Part shown: positions 33,658 through 43,418 of the stretch, piece after piece | Position numbering within the stretch: position 1 is the first letter of the stretch | How the letters are laid out: each line of letters begins with the position of its first letter | Assembly: GCF_000952855.1 (NCBI RefSeq) | Contig: NZ_JSVU01000001.1 | Coordinates: 1-64,000 of the forward strand | DNA length: 64,000 bases | Direction: 5' to 3' | DNA from: Aequorivita vladivostokensis | GTDB lineage: Bacteria > Bacteroidota > Bacteroidia > Flavobacteriales > Flavobacteriaceae | Program-made: the position numbers and the translations under genes | The notes under the pieces: model-generated | What the model was told of the DNA's origin: nothing | The model's database searches: none | The model's input: only the letters and a program-made list of their open reading frames with translations

Positions 33658-34626
33658 ATGTCAAGAATACTTACAGGAATACAAAGCACCGGCACGCCAC
33701 ACCTCGGAAATCTCCTGGGCGCGATCGTTCCGGCCATTGAGATGGCAAACGACCCGAAGAACGACTCCTTTCTCTTTATTGCCGATATGCACTCGTTAAC
33801 ACAGATAAAAAATGCCGAACTCCTTCGCGCAAATACCTATAGTGTAGCCGCAACTTGGCTGGCGTTCGGGTTGGATATAGAGCGCGTGGTATTTTACCGC
33901 CAGAGCGATGTGCCACAGACCGCAGAGCTATCGTGGTATTTAAGCTGCTTTTTTCCTTTCCAGAGATTGACGTTGGCACATTCCTTTAAGGACAAGGCTG
34001 ACCGTTTGGAAGATGTAAATGCCGGACTTTTCACCTATCCCATGCTTATGGCGGCAGATATTCTTTTGTACGATGCCGAAATAGTTCCCGTGGGGAAGGA
34101 CCAAATGCAGCACATTGAAATAACGCGCGATGTAGCGTCCCGTTTTCATGCGCAAATGGGCGAGACTTTTGTGATGCCCGTTGGCAAGGTTCAGGTAGAA
34201 ACAATGTATATTCCGGGCACGGATGGTACCAAGATGAGCAAATCCAAAGGAAATTATATCAACATATTTTTGGATGATAAAAAACTTCGGAAGCAGATAA
34301 TGGGTATTGAAACCGACAGTACGCCGATGGAAGCGCCGAAAAATCCTGATACCTGTAATGTTTTTGCACTTTATAAAATTCTCGGCACAAAAGAAGAAGT
34401 TGCGCAAATGCGAAACAACTACGAAGCGGGCAATTACGGCTATGGCCACGCAAAACAGGCTTTGTTTGAACTGATAACCGAAAGATTTTCGGAAGAACGA
34501 ACGCGCTATCATTATTTTATGGAGAATCTCGCCGAGGTTGATGCCGCCTTGGCTACCGGTGCCGAAAAGGCTCGGAAAGTTGCCGATACGGTTTTAAAAA
34601 GGGTTCGCGAGAAAGTGGGGTATTAA
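33658..34626 (+). CDS. trpS: Tryptophanyl-tRNA synthetase
   Basis: The class I synthetase attaches tryptophan to tRNA(Trp). Seen: GIQSTGTPHLGNLLGA (HIGH-like motif) at the N-terminus, ADMHSLTQ, FLYDAE-type LLYDAEIVPVGKDQMQH, and the KMSKS motif in GTKMSKSKGNYI near residue 195. The 322 residues are normal. ATG 33658 is unambiguous. Confidence 0.97.
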   Translation: MSRILTGIQSTGTPHLGNLLGAIVPAIEMANDPKNDSFLFIADMHSLTQIKNAELLRANTYSVAATWLAFGLDIERVVFYRQSDVPQTAELSWYLSCFFPFQRLTLAHSFKDKADRLEDVNAGLFTYPMLMAADILLYDAEIVPVGKDQMQHIEITRDVASRFHAQMGETFVMPVGKVQVETMYIPGTDGTKMSKSKGNYINIFLDDKKLRKQIMGIETDSTPMEAPKNPDTCNVFALYKILGTKEEVAQMRNNYEAGNYGYGHAKQALFELITERFSEERTRYHYFMENLAEVDAALATGAEKARKVADTVLKRVREKVGY

Positions 34627-34663
34627 CTTCCGGGTCGTCTAACTATCGACAATAGTATAAGTT

Positions 34664-35767
34664 TTAAACCAACTGAAACAACTTCCCCGGCAAGGGGCGT
34701 ACCACGCCCTTAATTTCCATATTCATCAACACACTTGCGGCTTTGTAGGCCGGGAGGTTGCACTCCAGGGCAATGATGTCCAATAGCTCTTTTTCCTTTT
34801 CCTTGAGAAAACGAAAAACTACTTTTTCATCTTCGTCCAATTCCACAAAAAGTTGGGTCTGTTTGGGTTTTTGGTTTTTTTCCAGTTCCCAGCCCAGCAT
34901 ATAGATTATATCGGCAGCACTGGTGAGCAAATGGGCTTTTTGCTGTTTTATCAAATTATTGCAACCACGGCTTTGGTTATCGTTGGCTCTTCCGGGAACG
35001 GCAAAAACTTCCCTGTCGTATGAATTTGCGATATCGGCTGTTACCAAGCTTCCCCCTTTTTCAGCAGATTCTATTACAATGGTTGCCTCGGAAAGGCCTG
35101 CGATTATTCGGTTTCGCTTTAAAAAGTTGTTTCGGTCAAAAGTATCGCTGCTCCAAAACTCAGTGATTAATCCGCCATTTTCTTCAATCTGTTGCACGTA
35201 TTTTTTGTGGGTTTTTGGATATATCTGATTGAGCCCATGGGCCAAACATGCAATATTCTGCAACTTGTTGTCGATAGCGGCTTTGTGCGCACAGATGTCC
35301 ACACCATAGGCCAAACCCGAAACGATTACCGGATTCAACGGCGCTATTTCCTCAATTAAATTTTCACAAAAAGCATTGCCGTAGCTCGTTATTTTTCGGG
35401 TACCGACGATGCTGATGATTTTCTTTCCCACCAAATCTATATTGCCACGGTGAAAGATAAGTATGGGGCCATCCAAACAGTGCTTTAACTTTTCGGGATA
35501 GGTTTTATCTTGAAAATAGCTGCACTCTATATTGTTTTCCTCAATAAATTTCAATTCGTCATCGGCCTGTTCCAACTGCTGTTTCAGATTGATTTCCTTT
35601 AAACGCACAAGACCGATGCCGTCAATTTTGGCGAGATTGCTTTTTTTCTCTTTGAAAACTGCTTCCGCAGAACCCATTTTCCGCAATAGTTTTTTTGCTG
35701 AAATATCACCCAGATTCGGAATTCGCTGCAAGGCAAGCGTATAGCGCAGTTCGGTTTTTGAAAGCAT
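34664..35767 (-). CDS. dprA: DNA-processing protein DprA
   Basis: DprA loads RecA on incoming single-stranded DNA during natural transformation. Seen: an N-terminal SAM/HhH-like part (ALQRIPNLGDISAKKLL), then the Rossmann core with ISIVGTRKITSYG, SGLAYGVDICAHKAAI, ECLAHGLNQIYP-type CLAHGLNQIYPKTH, and FAVPGRANDNQSRGCNNLI. A C-terminal winged-helix follows. ATG 35765-35767 (MLSKTELRYTLAL) gives 367 residues; the longer frame adds a leader unlike the family. It is divergent from the HU/SPOR gene. Confidence 0.94.
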   Translation of the reverse strand: MLSKTELRYTLALQRIPNLGDISAKKLLRKMGSAEAVFKEKKSNLAKIDGIGLVRLKEINLKQQLEQADDELKFIEENNIECSYFQDKTYPEKLKHCLDGPILIFHRGNIDLVGKKIISIVGTRKITSYGNAFCENLIEEIAPLNPVIVSGLAYGVDICAHKAAIDNKLQNIACLAHGLNQIYPKTHKKYVQQIEENGGLITEFWSSDTFDRNNFLKRNRIIAGLSEATIVIESAEKGGSLVTADIANSYDREVFAVPGRANDNQSRGCNNLIKQQKAHLLTSAADIIYMLGWELEKNQKPKQTQLFVELDEDEKVVFRFLKEKEKELLDIIALECNLPAYKAASVLMNMEIKGVVRPLPGKLFQLV

Positions 35768-35845
35768 ATTTTTGAGAATTACAATCGGGGGAGTTTCTAA
35801 AAATACGAAAAATTTGAGTTGTTGATAAATTACCAAAACAAAAAA

Positions 35846-35875
35846 TTGGATTGCCTCCAAAAAACGCTAATTTTG
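35846..35875 (+). promoter_or_regulatory. Flavobacterial promoter with both elements, before the HU/SPOR gene
   Basis: TTG at 35846-35848 and TAATTTTG at 35868-35875 are separated by 19 bases, in the 17-23 range of the Bacteroidota consensus. The element ends 5 bases before ATG 35881. Confidence 0.6.
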
Positions 35876-35880
35876 TTAAT

Positions 35881-36819
35881 ATGCAACTTACAACCTACAT
35901 AGCCGACCTGCTCTACCGATACGAATGTGTGATTATTCCTGGTTTTGGGGCGTTTTTGACGCGATACAAATCTGCGCATATTGACGATACTTCCAACACC
36001 TTTCATCCACCCTCTAAAATTGTTTCCTTCAACAAACAGTTACAGGCCAACGATGGTCTGTTCGCAAACTATGTGGCTTCGGTGGAAAAATGCAGTTATG
36101 AAACGGCGTTGCAACAAATAAGAAATTTTACGGCCCAAATATCAAAAGAGCTTTCTGAAGGAAAAACCGTTACTTTCAAAAATATAGGTGCGTTTTCACT
36201 GAACGAAGAAAAATCGCTTCAGTTTGAACCTTTACAGCAACAGAATTTTAGTACTTCGGCCTTTGGACTTTCTTCGTTTGTTTCCCCAAAAATAAGCCGC
36301 GAGGTTTATAAGGAAACTGTGGAAGCTTTGGAGGAAAAGGCACCGATACATTTTACGCCCGAAAGAAGGGAAGCCAAGCCGTATCTCAAATACGCTGCTA
36401 TAGCAGTAATCGCATTATCGGCAATAGGTTTTGGAAGTTTAAAGCTTTATGAAAGCCAAGTTCAAAAATTTAACTATGCGGAAAGGGAAAAGGCTAATTC
36501 CCTTGTTGAAAACCAGATACAGGAGGCTACCTTCGTAATTGAAAATCCTTTGCCAGTACTTAGTCTTCAAGTTCCTAAACATGTTGGAATGTACCATATT
36601 GTTGCTGGGGCTTATCGTTTGGAAGAAAACGCGGAAAAAAAAGTTTCCCAACTGCGGGAGAAAGGCTATGCTCCCTTAAAAATGGAAGTTAATCGCTACG
36701 GACTGCACCAAGTGCTTTATGCGAGCTTTGATAATAAACTGGAAGCGCAGCAAAAGCTTTACGAAATTCAACGGTCTGAAAATGCCGATGCGTGGTTATT
36801 GGTACAGGAAATTCGTTAA
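35881..36819 (+). CDS. HU-CCDC81-like and SPOR domain protein
   Basis: From ATG 35881 (MQLTTYIADLLYRYECVIIP) the protein has 312 residues. The N-terminal 120 residues are a tandem HU-like (CCDC81-type) domain with GFGAFLTRYKSA and GKTVTFKNIGAFSL. A transmembrane helix is at about 168-188 (YAAIAVIALSAIGFGSL). The C-terminal 75 residues are a SPOR domain (MYHIVAGAYRLEENAEKK), which binds peptidoglycan lacking stem peptides. It is therefore a cell-envelope protein, possibly at the division site. The longer frame to 35851 was rejected. Confidence 0.92.
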   Translation: MQLTTYIADLLYRYECVIIPGFGAFLTRYKSAHIDDTSNTFHPPSKIVSFNKQLQANDGLFANYVASVEKCSYETALQQIRNFTAQISKELSEGKTVTFKNIGAFSLNEEKSLQFEPLQQQNFSTSAFGLSSFVSPKISREVYKETVEALEEKAPIHFTPERREAKPYLKYAAIAVIALSAIGFGSLKLYESQVQKFNYAEREKANSLVENQIQEATFVIENPLPVLSLQVPKHVGMYHIVAGAYRLEENAEKKVSQLREKGYAPLKMEVNRYGLHQVLYASFDNKLEAQQKLYEIQRSENADAWLLVQEIR

Positions 36820-36821
36820 AT

Positions 36822-36860
36822 TTCAGTCTCCGTTTTAAGTATCAGTCTCAGTCTCAGTTT
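36822..36860. repeat. TCAGTCTC short repeats
   Basis: TCAGTCTC occurs three times in about 35 bases (near 36823, 36842 and 36848). A simple local repeat in the gap between two genes. Confidence 0.5.
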
Positions 36861-36974
36861 TCGGTGATGTGGCTGTAAAACTGTTGTCTCTTCCATTCAT
36901 CCGAGTGAATTAATTTTTGGTTACAGGGTGGTTTTCTTTCCTCTTTTTTCGCTATTCTTTATTCCGAACTTAGG

Positions 36975-36982
36975 TATCTTTG
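36975..36982 (+). promoter_or_regulatory. Flavobacterial -7 element TATCTTTG before the thioesterase gene
   Basis: It matches TAnnTTTG, 16 bases upstream of ATG 36999. Confidence 0.45.
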
Positions 36983-36998
36983 CCAAAAATTTTCACAG

Positions 36999-37508
36999 AT
37001 GCAATCCAAGACACCGCAACAATCCTTGACAATTTATACCGATATGGTCTTGCCCAGCGAGACTAACCCCATTGGCAATATGTTTGGGGGCGAACTGCTG
37101 GCGCGCATGGACCGCGCGGCCAGTATTGCTGCACGCCGCCATAGCCGCCGTATTGTTGTTACCGCTTCCGTAAACCACGTGGCGTTCAATAAAATGATTC
37201 CTTTGGGAAGTGTGGTTACAGTGGAAGCAAAAGTTTCCAGAGCGTTTAGCAGTTCGATGGAAGTTTATATGGACGTGTTTATCGAAGACCGTGAAAGCGG
37301 TGAAAGAAGCCTTTCCAACGAAGCTATTTACACGTTTGTGGCGGTTGATGAGATGGGAAATCCCGTTCGGGTGCCAGAGATAGTTCCAGAAACCGAGCTT
37401 GAAATAAAACGTTTTGAGGCGGCGCTTCGCCGTAAACAATTGAGTCTGGTTCTCGCCGGAAAAATGAAGCCCAAAGATGCTACAGAGCTGAAGGCTTTAT
37501 TTCAATAA
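36999..37508 (+). CDS. Acyl-CoA thioesterase (hotdog fold, YciA/BFIT type)
   Basis: This 169-residue protein opens MQSKTPQQSLTIYTDMVLP and has the thioesterase signature NPIGNMFGGELLARMDRAASI, where the Gly-Gly and Asp lie at the active site. Also VVTASVNHVAFNKMIPLG and a C-terminal YTFVAVDEMGNPV. It cleaves acyl-CoA to free acid and CoA; chain-length preference cannot be read from the sequence. Confidence 0.93.
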   Translation: MQSKTPQQSLTIYTDMVLPSETNPIGNMFGGELLARMDRAASIAARRHSRRIVVTASVNHVAFNKMIPLGSVVTVEAKVSRAFSSSMEVYMDVFIEDRESGERSLSNEAIYTFVAVDEMGNPVRVPEIVPETELEIKRFEAALRRKQLSLVLAGKMKPKDATELKALFQ

Positions 37509-37702
37509 AACAATTCTAATTTCATAAACTATTGATTCAGTTGGTTTTTCGTCAAATATTTTTATGTTAAAATGAAATATTTAGACCGAAACTTGATGGG
37601 TTTAAAGTAGGTATTAAATATATTTGAAATCCTTTCTTGAAAATTTCATTTGAAATATTCCATAAGGGTGTCCAAAAACCTATTTTAAAATCTGTCGCAA
37701 TT

Positions 37703-40700
37703 ATGAAAAAAACTACCCTTCTCTCTTTTCGAAATCTCTGTTTTTTGGCAATGGCATTTGTGTTCTCCATGTCGTTCGGCCAAAATTCTACCAGCATCAA
37801 TTTTCAAGGCGAAACAATTGTAATGCCTGAAAATATTTCAACTTTCCAATGGAGCCAAATGCCCGAATCGGCAAGACTTAATAACGGTTTTGTTGCTTGG
37901 GTTCAATTTTATGAAACTCCTTCACAAAACGTACAAAACCTTTTTAAAAGAAATAAGGTGGAATTGTTGGAATATATTCCCCATAAAACCTATTTGGCTT
38001 TTTTTCCAAATAACACCAGCGTTAATCTATTACGAAACAACGGGGTGCGCAGTGTGATAGCCGTGCCGGCGAGCGTGAAAATATCAAATGGATTAAAACT
38101 TCCTCCCTATGATTCTTACGCTATGGATGGGAACAATATTTTGGTGACACTTCAATTTCATAAAAATGTTTCTGCCGAATACGTAATTCAGCAGTTGGCA
38201 GAAAAGCAAATTGCGGTAAAACAACAATATAAAGGATCTAACAATATTGATCTTTCTATACCCAACAACTGTTTGGATGAACTAGCTGGGCAGCCTTTTG
38301 TTAAATGGATAGAATTAATTGTGGCACCGTCAGTTCCAGACGATACCCGAGGCCGAAGCTTGCACCGCTCCAGCAATTTGGATACCCAAACTTCTGCCGG
38401 AAGAAATTATACAGGATTGGACATAGGCGTATTGTGCCGCGATGATGGCATTGTAGGTCCCCATATAGATTTTCAGGGAAGAATTGATAACTCACAGGCC
38501 ACAGGTACGGGCGCGAATCATGGTGACGGGGTTTCAGGAATTATGTCGGGCGCCGGAAATATAAACCCCTCGAATCGGGGAATGGCAGCAGGATCATTTT
38601 TATATGTGGTAAACTATCAACCCTCATTTCTGGATTCTCCTACCGTTTCGCTTATCAATAGCGGAGACGTACTTATTACAAATTCTTCCTACAGTAATGG
38701 TTGCAATGATGGTTATACCACCATAACCCAAACCGTGGATACGCAGGTGCATTCTATGCCAAATCTTCAGCATACCTTTTCCGCAGGAAACTCCAATGGA
38801 AGCAATTGTGGTTATGGTGCAGGAGGCCAGTGGGGAAATATAACCGGAGGGCATAAGCAAGGCAAGAATGTTATTGCTACGGCAAATGTGTTTTTTGACG
38901 GTTCGTTGGTTAATTCCAGCAGTCGCGGCCCAGCCCATGATGGTAGAATTAAACCCGACATTGCGGCCAATGGTCAAAATCAAATTTCAACAGATGAAAA
39001 TAATACCTACAGATCTTTTGGCGGTACTTCTGGTGCCTCTCCGGGCATTGCAGGTGTTTCGGCACAGTTATACCAAGCTTATTCAGAGGCCAATGGCAAT
39101 GTGCTTCCTCCTTCGGCACTCATAAAGGCAACGCTTTTAAATACTGCAAATGATGCTGGAAATGTAGGCCCTGATTACAAATTTGGATGGGGAATTGTGA
39201 ATGGGCTTCGTGCTGCAAAGCTTATCGAAGACAATCGTTTTCTTTCCGGGGTTATTTCGCAAGGCGGATCAAACAACCATAATATTAGCTTGCCCGCTGG
39301 CACCAAACAAGTTCGCTTTATGGTTTATTGGAGTGATAGTCCTGCTGCACCCGGTGCCAATCCGGCCTTGGTAAACGATTTGGACTTGCTGGTTACAGAT
39401 CCGGCAAGCAATGTTTTGGAGCCCTATATTTTAGACCCAACGCCCAATCCGGTTACACTGAATCTTCCCGCCACAAATGGCCCAGACCACTTGAATAATA
39501 TGGAACAAGTGGTTATCAATAATCCTGCTGCCGGTAACTATAATGTTAACATTGCTGGGTTTAACGTGCCGATGGGCCCGCAGGAATATTTTGTGGTTTA
39601 TGAAATTATTTCAGATAACATAACCGTGACCTATCCAAATGCAGGAGAAAGCTTTGTTCCCGGGGAAACGGAATCCATCCATTGGGACGCCGTGGCTGTA
39701 AATACCACTTCAAATTTTGTTCTAGAATATTCCACCAATAACGGAAGTAGCTGGAATGCTATCGCAACTGTTCCAAACACAACTACTAATTATGGTTGGT
39801 CTGTTCCAAATTCAGTTACAGGAGATGCCTTAATTCGTGTGAGCAATGGTTCGTCACAAGATGTGAGTGATGAAAACTTTTCTATCGCACCGTTGGTTAC
39901 AAACGTGCAGGTAAGCCAAGTTTGTCCTACCGAAGCAACCTTTTCCTGGAATGCAGTAAGCGGTGCGGAATCGTATGATCTATATATTTTAGGCGATAAG
40001 TATATGGAAGTTGCCGGTACTTCAACAACCAATAGCATTACCGTATCCATCCCAAATTCTGCGGACCCAATTTGGTTCGCCGCTTTGGCGAAGAACACAA
40101 CAGAAGCTTGGGAGGGTAGAAGAAGTATTGCTGTTCTATATGGAGGCGGTTTGCTGAACTGTACACTTGCTAATGATTTGGCTATTGAAAGCAACAACGA
40201 GGCGAGCGATTTCAACTTAATATGTAATCCAGGCCCTGCGACTGTTTCAACAACCATTTGGAATTTTGGAAGTAGTCCCGAAAGTAATTTTGAAGTAACC
40301 TATCAATTGGATAGCGGATTGGTGATAAGTGAAACCTATACAGGAACCTTGGCGCCCGGCGAACAAACAATCTTTGATTTTTCAACACCTTTGGATATTA
40401 CCGCGGCGGGCAATTATACACTAACCGTATCGGTAAACTTGAGCGGTGATGAAAATCCAAATAACAACACCGATATCCTAACCTTTTATGCCGCAACAGA
40501 TGCCGAGCAACTGGATTATGCGGAACCTTTTGATGTGAACGGGCTTCCACCCGCAGGTTGGAATATTATAAATCCCGACAATGACGATACGTGGCAGGAA
40601 AGATCAAATGTAACAGGAAGCGATGGGGCACCAACGGTAACAGGCTATATTGACAATTTTTCCTATAATGGTCAGGGCGATGAGGATGTTTTGGAAACCC

Positions 40701-41302
40701 TTTATATTGACTTAACCTATGCTACTTCAGCTCAACTAGACTTTGATCTGGCGAAAGCGCAATATTCAACCACCTTTACAGATGCATTTAGAGTTGATGT
40801 TTCTATAGATTGTGGTGCTACTTTCACACAAATCTATTATAAGGAAGGCCTTGGCCTTTCCACGGTTTCTGGATATATTACCACTTTATGGACTCCCAAT
40901 TCCGCTTCTGATTGGCGTACCGAAATGGTAGATCTTGCCCCATACTTGGGAGAGAATGTTCAGTTCCGTTTTGTGAATATTAACGGCTATGGAAACAGTA
41001 CTTTTATAGATAACATTAATGTTAGCGGCGTTTTGGGAGTTGCCAAAGAAGAATTGAATGGGATAAAAATGTATCCAAATCCGGCCAATAGCGAAGTATT
41101 CATCAATTTTAAAAATGTATCGACCGATGCTTCCATCACTTTATTTAATAGTCTGGGGCAAAGGTTACAGTTCATTTCTGAAACAGAAATGGCAGGAAAA
41201 TCCCAAGCTATCTTGAACGTTTCTGGATTAGCGAGTGGTGTTTACTTTGTGAAGATTAAGATGGGAGAAAACACTTCAACCAAAAAATTGATAGTTCAAT
41301 AA
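37703..41302 (+). CDS. Secreted S8 (subtilisin-type) serine protease with T9SS sorting domain
   Basis: From ATG 37703 the protein has 1199 residues. It has a signal peptide (about 1-27, ending SMSFGQ) and a propeptide region, then an S8 domain with the three catalytic motifs: Asp in VLCRDDGIVGPH, His in ANHGDGVSGIM, Ser in FGGTSGASPGIAG. Beta-rich domains fill the region of about 560-1110, including an FN3-like segment (VCPTEATFSWNAVSGAESYD). The T9SS type A tail starts GIKMYPNPANSEVFI and ends STKKLIVQ. It is exported through the outer membrane and likely degrades extracellular protein. Confidence 0.93.
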   Translation: MKKTTLLSFRNLCFLAMAFVFSMSFGQNSTSINFQGETIVMPENISTFQWSQMPESARLNNGFVAWVQFYETPSQNVQNLFKRNKVELLEYIPHKTYLAFFPNNTSVNLLRNNGVRSVIAVPASVKISNGLKLPPYDSYAMDGNNILVTLQFHKNVSAEYVIQQLAEKQIAVKQQYKGSNNIDLSIPNNCLDELAGQPFVKWIELIVAPSVPDDTRGRSLHRSSNLDTQTSAGRNYTGLDIGVLCRDDGIVGPHIDFQGRIDNSQATGTGANHGDGVSGIMSGAGNINPSNRGMAAGSFLYVVNYQPSFLDSPTVSLINSGDVLITNSSYSNGCNDGYTTITQTVDTQVHSMPNLQHTFSAGNSNGSNCGYGAGGQWGNITGGHKQGKNVIATANVFFDGSLVNSSSRGPAHDGRIKPDIAANGQNQISTDENNTYRSFGGTSGASPGIAGVSAQLYQAYSEANGNVLPPSALIKATLLNTANDAGNVGPDYKFGWGIVNGLRAAKLIEDNRFLSGVISQGGSNNHNISLPAGTKQVRFMVYWSDSPAAPGANPALVNDLDLLVTDPASNVLEPYILDPTPNPVTLNLPATNGPDHLNNMEQVVINNPAAGNYNVNIAGFNVPMGPQEYFVVYEIISDNITVTYPNAGESFVPGETESIHWDAVAVNTTSNFVLEYSTNNGSSWNAIATVPNTTTNYGWSVPNSVTGDALIRVSNGSSQDVSDENFSIAPLVTNVQVSQVCPTEATFSWNAVSGAESYDLYILGDKYMEVAGTSTTNSITVSIPNSADPIWFAALAKNTTEAWEGRRSIAVLYGGGLLNCTLANDLAIESNNEASDFNLICNPGPATVSTTIWNFGSSPESNFEVTYQLDSGLVISETYTGTLAPGEQTIFDFSTPLDITAAGNYTLTVSVNLSGDENPNNNTDILTFYAATDAEQLDYAEPFDVNGLPPAGWNIINPDNDDTWQERSNVTGSDGAPTVTGYIDNFSYNGQGDEDVLETLYIDLTYATSAQLDFDLAKAQYSTTFTDAFRVDVSIDCGATFTQIYYKEGLGLSTVSGYITTLWTPNSASDWRTEMVDLAPYLGENVQFRFVNINGYGNSTFIDNINVSGVLGVAKEELNGIKMYPNPANSEVFINFKNVSTDASITLFNSLGQRLQFISETEMAGKSQAILNVSGLASGVYFVKIKMGENTSTKKLIVQ

Positions 41303-41323
41303 TAATCGAGGAATCAATTGTAG

Positions 41324-41351
41324 AAAAGGGAGCCGTGTTGGACTCCCTTTT
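41324..41351. terminator. Terminator between S8 protease and EnvC-like gene
   Basis: AAAAGGGAG (41324-41332) and CTCCCTTTT (41343-41351), followed by more T residues. It serves the plus-strand gene and possibly the converging operon. Confidence 0.75.
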
Positions 41352-41352
41352 T

Positions 41353-42648
41353 TTACATCCTATAAATCCAGTCTGACGGATTTATTTTCGTGTTATTCTT
41401 ATAAATGTAGAATTTTAAAACGGTTCTTCCTTCCGTTGGACTTTTGGCAACGGTTCCTATTACCTGCTTGGTAGCAATTTTATCGCCTTTTTTCACCGTC
41501 ACGGTCGCCAAATTGCTATAAGCGCTCAAATAATCTCCGTGCTGGATGATCACTACTTTATTGGCGCCTTTTATCATTTGTATTGACAGTACTTGCCCTT
41601 CAAAAATAGACCGCACGGGGGCGTTATCCTCGGTGGCTATTTCAACACCGCTGCTACTGGTTGTTACATTGGGAAACTGTGGGTGCTGGTGCGTTCCAAA
41701 ACTTTTTACGACCATACCTTTTTCCACGGGCCACGGAAGCTTGCCTTTATTGTTCGTAAAGCTTGCGGCAAGAGATTTTTCCTCTGCCGTTAAGGCGAAC
41801 TCCTCAGTTTTTGCAGGTTTGGTTATAACATTTTTGGTTGAGGTAGATGTAGGGGTAGTCGTGTTTCCTTTGGCTTTTTCTTCGGCAAGCGCCTTTTCCC
41901 TCGCTATCCGGTTTGCTTCTTCGATGGCGGCCTTGATCAGGGCGTCTATCTGGCGGTCTATCTCGTCTGCCTGTTTCTGTTTTGCTCTAATCTGTGAGGC
42001 AAACTTGCTTTCGTCCTTCTTCAAGGTTGCAACCAAGGCTTGCTGGTTTTTGCGCTCCTCCGTGAGTTGTGTTTTGGCTTTTTCGTTTTCAGCGATGAGC
42101 TTTTGTTTGGTTTTTTTCTGGTCGATTAAAGCTGCATTCAATTGTTGTAGCTCTTCGGTCTTTGTCTTTATGCTCTCTCCCTGTTTTTTTCGGAATTTGG
42201 CATACTGTTTCATATATTGAATACGCTTGTATGCCTGTAGAAAATTCTGCGAAGACAGTAAAAACATAATCCGGCTCTGTTGGCTTTTGCTTTTGTACGA
42301 TTTGCGGATCATTTCGGCATAATCTGCCTTCATTACCTTCAGCTCTTCGCGCAGGGCACTGATTTTTTCAATATTGTCATTGATATTTCGGGTGAGCAGG
42401 TTTGCCTGCTGGTTTGTGACCCGAATTAAATTTTCGGTGGCGGAAATGCGTTGGTTAAGGTCCTCCACCTGTGAAAGAACGGATTTCTCCTCTTTTTTTG
42501 TTTTGAAAAGAAGCGAATTTATCTGCTTTATTTCTTCCAGAATAGCCTGTCGTTTTTCTTCCAGTTCCTTTTGTTTATCCCCTTGGGCAAGGGCGGAAAC
42601 TGAGAGTAAACAGATCAATAAAAAAAGATATGTGCGGAAATGCTTCAT
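41353..42648 (-). CDS. EnvC-like murein hydrolase activator with degenerate LytM domain
   Basis: This 431-residue protein has a signal peptide (1-21), a long coiled-coil (about 22-250) rich in Glu/Lys/Gln, and a C-terminal LytM/M23 fold (about 310-430). In active M23 enzymes the zinc ligands are in HxGxDxA and YxHL motifs; here the corresponding segments read SSGVEIA and AYSNL, so the ligands appear to be lost. That is the pattern of EnvC/NlpD-type activators, which switch on cell-wall amidases instead of cutting themselves. It is the last gene of the envelope operon. Confidence 0.88.
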   Translation of the reverse strand: MKHFRTYLFLLICLLSVSALAQGDKQKELEEKRQAILEEIKQINSLLFKTKKEEKSVLSQVEDLNQRISATENLIRVTNQQANLLTRNINDNIEKISALREELKVMKADYAEMIRKSYKSKSQQSRIMFLLSSQNFLQAYKRIQYMKQYAKFRKKQGESIKTKTEELQQLNAALIDQKKTKQKLIAENEKAKTQLTEERKNQQALVATLKKDESKFASQIRAKQKQADEIDRQIDALIKAAIEEANRIAREKALAEEKAKGNTTTPTSTSTKNVITKPAKTEEFALTAEEKSLAASFTNNKGKLPWPVEKGMVVKSFGTHQHPQFPNVTTSSSGVEIATEDNAPVRSIFEGQVLSIQMIKGANKVVIIQHGDYLSAYSNLATVTVKKGDKIATKQVIGTVAKSPTEGRTVLKFYIYKNNTKINPSDWIYRM

Positions 42649-43413
42649 TTAGTTAAGTTGGATTTCTTCGTAGCCTTGTGGAATTTCAAACGGAAAACTC
42701 ACGTCTGCATTCAGATCAATTTTTCTGTAATTCATTTCAATTTTTGTCGTTGCGCCTTTTTCCGAAGTGTCTATCGAGATGGTGGACGGAAAATATTGGT
42801 CGCCAATTTTTTGGTAATCGCCGTAACGAATGCTCAACAATCTATCAGAATTGGGCTGGGCCAGCGTTTCCATGGCAATCTTGAAATTTTCAGGATTCAA
42901 AAACAGCGAATGTATGAAATTTTGGGGCTGCTGCTTGGGTTGGATCTTAAATCTATTCTGAAAAATCTCGGATCGATATTCCGAAGGGTTCAACGTAAAA
43001 ATAGATTGCCCCAAAAGCATATTCTGCGCCTGCTGGAAGTTTATGGGTGTGCCGATCCAATCACCCAAAAGTGCAAAATCGCCTTCAAAATAAGTCTTCC
43101 CCACGGTTTCATAATAGCTAACACTTGTGGGCGTTATCAAAACCTTTGCAATGGTGATTCCTAAAATAGAAGCTTTTACCCAAATGTTTTTATCCTTTTC
43201 CATTCGAAGGCTCACGGTAATGCTCTGCAATTTTTCCTCGGTTTCGTAAACCAGTTGTACGCGGCCTGCCAGAGTTTTAAAATCGGGAGCGGCTGCTTTG
43301 TGGGCGGCAATAATTTCTTTGGCCGAAGCATTTTCAATATTGGTAATTTTTTTGGCGCCGCCGCAAGAAGCAAGGACTAGGGCCAAAAGAAGGTAAAAGG
43401 ATTTCAGTTTCAT
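42649..43413 (-). CDS. DUF4292 lipoprotein
   Basis: This 254-residue protein has a lipoprotein signal peptide (lipobox LASC, Cys at 17) and a predominantly beta-strand body with SITVSLRMEKDKNIWVKAS, ILGITIAKVLITPTSVSYYE and YFEGDFALLGDWIG. This corresponds to DUF4292, a Bacteroidota family with a LolA/LolB-like look, so a role in lipoprotein or lipid handling in the periplasm is plausible but unproven. It is directly upstream of the EnvC-like gene and downstream of the TPR gene. Confidence 0.88.
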   Translation of the reverse strand: MKLKSFYLLLALVLASCGGAKKITNIENASAKEIIAAHKAAAPDFKTLAGRVQLVYETEEKLQSITVSLRMEKDKNIWVKASILGITIAKVLITPTSVSYYETVGKTYFEGDFALLGDWIGTPINFQQAQNMLLGQSIFTLNPSEYRSEIFQNRFKIQPKQQPQNFIHSLFLNPENFKIAMETLAQPNSDRLLSIRYGDYQKIGDQYFPSTISIDTSEKGATTKIEMNYRKIDLNADVSFPFEIPQGYEEIQLN

Positions 43414-43418
43414 AGTTT

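Noticed and set aside
36822-36860. CRISPR-like array
   Set aside because: The repeat unit is only eight bases, the spacing is irregular, and no cas gene is in the window.
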